Shown here piece by piece: positions 21,511-24,074 of a stretch of 24,074 nt of DNA. The stretch is from a virus. The stretch covers positions 1-24,074 of the IMG/VR virus record IMGVR_UViG_3300025120_000543. The stretch is one strand, 5' to 3'. The notes below the pieces were generated by a model. It worked only from the letters and a program-made list of their open reading frames with translations, did not search any database and was not told the DNA's origin. Numbering within the stretch: position 1 is the first letter of the stretch; each line of letters opens with the position of its first letter. The position numbers and the translations under genes are program-made.

Positions 21511-21542
21511 AAAGAGGGCTACTTAGGTAGCTCTTTTTTTTT
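21511..21542 (+). terminator. Strong rho-independent terminator
   Basis: AAAGAGGGCTAC (21511-21522) pairs with GTAGCTCTTT (21527-21536) around a TTAG loop, with one bulged G, and nine T follow (21534-21542). It is the best terminator in the window. The next unit begins 18 bases further with a copy of the TCTATTATATA motif. Confidence 0.9.
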
Positions 21543-21559
21543 CAAACAAAAAAGAACTT

Positions 21560-21572
21560 TTTCTATTATATA
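21560..21572 (+). promoter_or_regulatory. TCTATTATATA motif, copy 5 (after terminator)
   Basis: TTTCTATTATATA ends two bases before ATG 21575 and lies about 18 bases after the T run of the strong terminator. With that terminator upstream, the genes from 21575 need their own promoter near here, which is the best single argument that this motif or its surroundings drive transcription. Confidence 0.5.
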
Positions 21573-21574
21573 TT

Positions 21575-22063
21575 ATGATACACGGACAATACGATCAACC
21601 TTATACTTTTTACACTACAACGGAAGAAAAAAGAATAGATAGATCAGTACCATCTACACAGATTAGGTTTCTATTTAAATTAACTAATGATATGGATAGA
21701 AATGTTGTTTATTCTTATGGGCAAACACAATTAGTTAATAATAGATACACAAGAGTTAATATGACACCTAGCACAACGGCATTACAAGATGTATTTACAG
21801 GTAAAGTTAATTTTTTACCTAATGGTTATTGGTCATACGAAATATACGAAGTAAGTTGGCAGTCTGCTAGTCCTGTTTTAGCTACAGGTACTGCACCGAT
21901 CAATGCTACAGATGTACTTAGTCCTGCTGCAAATAATAAGGGTGTAGTGCAAGGATTAGTAGAGTTAGGAAAATTATATATAAAAGAACCAACAGGTGGC
22001 GAAGAAGTGCAGTACGATTCTTATACAAGACCTGCACAAACAAATTACGTTTACGTTAGTTAA
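21575..22063 (+). CDS. Virion structural protein (162 aa)
   Basis: A 162-residue beta-rich protein. An N-terminal beta-sandwich-like part (TQIRFLFKLTNDMDRNVVYS) is followed by YWSYEIYEVSWQSASPVLAT and TDVLSPAANNKGVVQGLVEL then GKLYIKE. I recall the 'W.Y.vYEvs.........t.vls......GiV..G...v' pattern in phages of Bacteroidota, where it is a structural protein likely linked to fibres. It is the first gene after the strong terminator and motif and heads a unit with the small protein and the LamG fibre downstream. Confidence 0.55.
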   Translation: MIHGQYDQPYTFYTTTEEKRIDRSVPSTQIRFLFKLTNDMDRNVVYSYGQTQLVNNRYTRVNMTPSTTALQDVFTGKVNFLPNGYWSYEIYEVSWQSASPVLATGTAPINATDVLSPAANNKGVVQGLVELGKLYIKEPTGGEEVQYDSYTRPAQTNYVYVS

Positions 22064-22076
22064 ATAAATAAAAAAA

Positions 22077-22340
22077 ATGGGAATAAAAAATACACAAGCA
22101 TTATTAAATGAGCAATTAGGAGGATTAGGTGGGGTAGAAGTTTTTACAACTACTGCACAGACAGGTAAAGATTATTATGCAATATACTTTGTTTTAGAAA
22201 GTGTAATATCTGCTATTACTGTAGCTAATTCTACAGGTGCAAGTAACTTGGTTACAACAATACCTGCTGGAACTACATTGTTTATGAACACGACTGCTAT
22301 TACTCTGACTTCAGGTTTAGCTATCGGATATAAAAACTAA
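22077..22340 (+). CDS. Small virion-type protein (87 aa)
   Basis: An 87-residue, almost uncharged, beta-rich protein (TVANSTGASNLVTTIPAGTT, LFMNTTAITLTSGLAIGYK). The pattern of an internal 'v..st......ti.aG.ti......i.l.sG..i.Y' is common to small phage structural or fibre-base proteins. It lies 13 bases after the previous stop and three before the LamG fibre gene, so it may join the fibre to the virion. Its exact role is unknown. Confidence 0.5.
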   Translation: MGIKNTQALLNEQLGGLGGVEVFTTTAQTGKDYYAIYFVLESVISAITVANSTGASNLVTTIPAGTTLFMNTTAITLTSGLAIGYKN

Positions 22341-22343
22341 TAT

Positions 22344-24074
22344 ATGTTAGCATTAGCAAATAAGCTAAGTTTACCGACAGAACCTATTTATAGGTTTGTA
22401 AATAAACGTTCTATTGTCTTTGATGGAGTAGATGATTGTATTATTACTGATGGTGCAGATACTGTACTACAAAATACTACTTATTCTTTTTGGTCTAAGT
22501 CAAGTACGACAGGTAGAAATGAGGGTGTGTTTGGGCATGGTAATAATAATATAGGAGGTTTTCATTTTAACGCTTTTAATTCTAATAGACCTTTATTATA
22601 TTTAGGTACTTCTTTTATGTATTGGAATGATACACCTGCACAAGATGATGGAGAGTGGCATCATTGGGTAGTTTATTTAGATTTAGATATTACAAAATGT
22701 AAATTATATTGTGATGGTGTTTTACAAACTGTTAGTCAAACAAGTGTAGGGTCTAACAATGCTTACACAGAATCATTAACTATAGGTGGAGATAAAGCAT
22801 CAGGTGGTTCTTACTTTGAAGGTAACATAGATGAGTTTGCAGTATTTGATAGAGAACTCACACAAGCTGAGATTACTCGTATGTACAATACATACTACTC
22901 TCCAAACAGAGTAGCTAATGGTAACTTTAGTCAGATAGGTAATGAAGAAGTAGAGAATGGTAATTTTAGTGAGGTTGGTGCAGAAGAAGTAACTAATGGC
23001 GACTTTGCTAGTGATACGACTTGGAATAAAGGAAGTGGTTGGACTATTGGAAGTGGCGTAGCTACTTGTGATGGTACTAATTCTGCTCTTTTATTTCAAT
23101 CATTAGTAGGCACAACAACAAACGATATTTTTAAAGTAACATACACTATTAGTAATTATGTAAGTGGAAGTGTGTTTGTAGGTTTTGGTTCAGGATTAAC
23201 TCAACCATCAGGAACTACTAGAAATGCTAATGGTACATATACTGAATATTTATCAAAAACATCAGTATCTACTTCTTTCGGTTTTAAAAGTATTTCTTTT
23301 GTAGGTAGCATAGACAACGTATCAGTAAAAGAGGTTGGGCAAGATTGGAGTTTTCAAAGTGGTTGGGGGGTAGGTAATAACTTAGCAAATTTTAATGGTT
23401 CAAGTTTTAACGCATCAAGACAAGATGTTGGTTTAATAACTGGAAAACAATACAAAGTTACTTTTGATTTAAACATAACAAGTGGTAATGTTGTTGTTCA
23501 ACTTGGTGGAGCAGCTAACACATTTGATTCTAGTGAAACTCACACCTTTTACGATACTGCAACTACAAATGGTGCTTATTCATCTTTTATAAGTTTATAT
23601 AGCTCATTATCTTCAGTATTTACAATAACAAACATATCAGTCAAAGAAGTAGGACAGAATTGGGGTGTTACAGGTACAGATTCAACTCACTATGTAAACT
23701 TCACAAGTAGTGGTGCAAGATTTGTAGCAGGAACTACATCTCCTGTTACATCTTTATTTCAAAACGTATTAATTTCAGGAAGAACATATAAATTAACTTG
23801 TAATATTGCTTATGAATCAGGTTCAGGTAATTTAAGGTGTAATATAGGGGGAGTAAATCAAGCTCCATTTACAGAAGGGTTTAATACTAGAAATCAAGTT
23901 TCAGGTTCTAGTGCTTTTTCATTTTTAAGAGATGCAGCAAATGTTAATTGTACAATATCAAACGTAGTAATACAAGAACTAAAGCACGATGCTACAAACC
24001 TTATGCTTAATGCAGGTGCTTATCAGTCAGCTAATCCATTAATCACTTCTACTAATAGTATGGAGTTTGATGGT
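22344..24074 (+). CDS. LamG-containing tail fibre/adhesin with repeated binding modules (3' end outside window)
   Basis: The frame opens at ATG 22344 and stays open to the last base (577 codons, no stop). Residues 20-187 form a LamG/concanavalin-A-like domain (SIVFDGVDD at 23-31; EWHHWVVYLDL; YFEGNIDEFAVFDRELTQAE near its end). Then come three 13-residue units (VANGNFSQIGNEE, VENGNFSEVGAEE, VTNGDFAS..; from residue 190) and three roughly 105- to 115-residue modules (about 216-333, 334-438, 439-547), each closing with I-x-N-V/I-S/V-V/I-K/Q-E. The module type looks like family 4/9 carbohydrate-binding domains. The last six residues in the window, SMEFDG, look like the start of a second LamG. 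It is likely the receptor-binding fibre that contacts host surface glycans. Confidence 0.75.
   Translation, partial: MLALANKLSLPTEPIYRFVNKRSIVFDGVDDCIITDGADTVLQNTTYSFWSKSSTTGRNEGVFGHGNNNIGGFHFNAFNSNRPLLYLGTSFMYWNDTPAQDDGEWHHWVVYLDLDITKCKLYCDGVLQTVSQTSVGSNNAYTESLTIGGDKASGGSYFEGNIDEFAVFDRELTQAEITRMYNTYYSPNRVANGNFSQIGNEEVENGNFSEVGAEEVTNGDFASDTTWNKGSGWTIGSGVATCDGTNSALLFQSLVGTTTNDIFKVTYTISNYVSGSVFVGFGSGLTQPSGTTRNANGTYTEYLSKTSVSTSFGFKSISFVGSIDNVSVKEVGQDWSFQSGWGVGNNLANFNGSSFNASRQDVGLITGKQYKVTFDLNITSGNVVVQLGGAANTFDSSETHTFYDTATTNGAYSSFISLYSSLSSVFTITNISVKEVGQNWGVTGTDSTHYVNFTSSGARFVAGTTSPVTSLFQNVLISGRTYKLTCNIAYESGSGNLRCNIGGVNQAPFTEGFNTRNQVSGSSAFSFLRDAANVNCTISNVVIQELKHDATNLMLNAGAYQSANPLITSTNSMEFDG
22911..23000 (+). 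repeat. Tandem 39-base (13-residue) repeats in fibre gene
   Basis: Units start at 22911, 22950 and 22989; each encodes V-x-N-G-N/D-F-S/A followed by a Gly/Glu-rich spacer. The first two are full 13-codon units and the third runs into the first binding module. Third-position differences show they are not a very recent copy. Confidence 0.75.

Noticed and set aside
1-24074. CRISPR arrays, tRNA genes, insertion sequences, attachment sites
   Set aside because: I looked for regular spaced repeats, cloverleaf-like GC-rich stretches, transposase motifs and an integrase with flanking repeats and found none.

Overview
The window reads as a contiguous stretch of a tailed double-stranded DNA phage (or a prophage of the same type). 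It probably infects a Bacteroidota host, most likely a marine or aquatic flavobacterium. This rests on three things. The base composition is very AT-rich, genes start without Shine-Dalgarno sequences from AT-rich leaders, and many proteins (the tail proteins at 11355-16488, the XkdF-like protease with its Cys-rich head, the MACNLTHGR-type protein at 20927) look like those I associate with flavobacterial phages. The host assignment is inference. Every gene I accept is on the + strand, the genes are packed almost end to end, and no stretch over 300 bases lacks a gene. I see no tRNA, CRISPR array, insertion sequence, integrase, repressor or lysis gene.

Layout. Bases 1-7450 hold an early/middle region of small genes for DNA replication, modification, recombination and transcription control. 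They include a possible single-strand-binding protein with an acidic -DLPF tail, a DnaA-domain-IV-like protein, a winged-helix replication initiator, an orphan C5-cytosine methyltransferase, a NinG-type recombination protein, a sigma-factor-like protein, Cys-rich small proteins, a DUF3310 protein and a NinB-like protein. Bases 7454-8915 encode the packaging terminase (probable small subunit, then a clear large subunit) and end in a hairpin. Bases 9023-18362 form a tail cluster: a chaperone-like gene with a probable -1 frameshift, a possible tail terminator, small virion proteins, two baseplate-type proteins, a fibre-like protein and the tape measure. Bases 18399-20870 form the head cluster (XkdF-like protease, scaffold-like acidic protein, major capsid protein), again ending in a hairpin. 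Bases 20927-24074 hold further virion proteins and the start of a LamG-containing fibre or adhesin cut off by the window edge.

How it works together. Replication and recombination genes are followed by a sigma-like gene, then by late structural genes. An 11-base motif, TCTATTATATA, occurs five times, only from 7209 onward and always between genes just upstream of a gene start. Two of the copies come shortly after a hairpin terminator. Within the tail cluster, genes are joined by overlapping stop-start codons (TAATG or TAGTG), as expected where translation is coupled and Shine-Dalgarno sites are not used. The tail genes lie between terminase and head genes and no portal gene is visible, so the order is not the usual terminase-portal-head-tail order. 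The most interesting leads are the repeated motif, the frameshift, the methyltransferase's inserted domain, the module order and the repeated binding modules of the tail-tip proteins.
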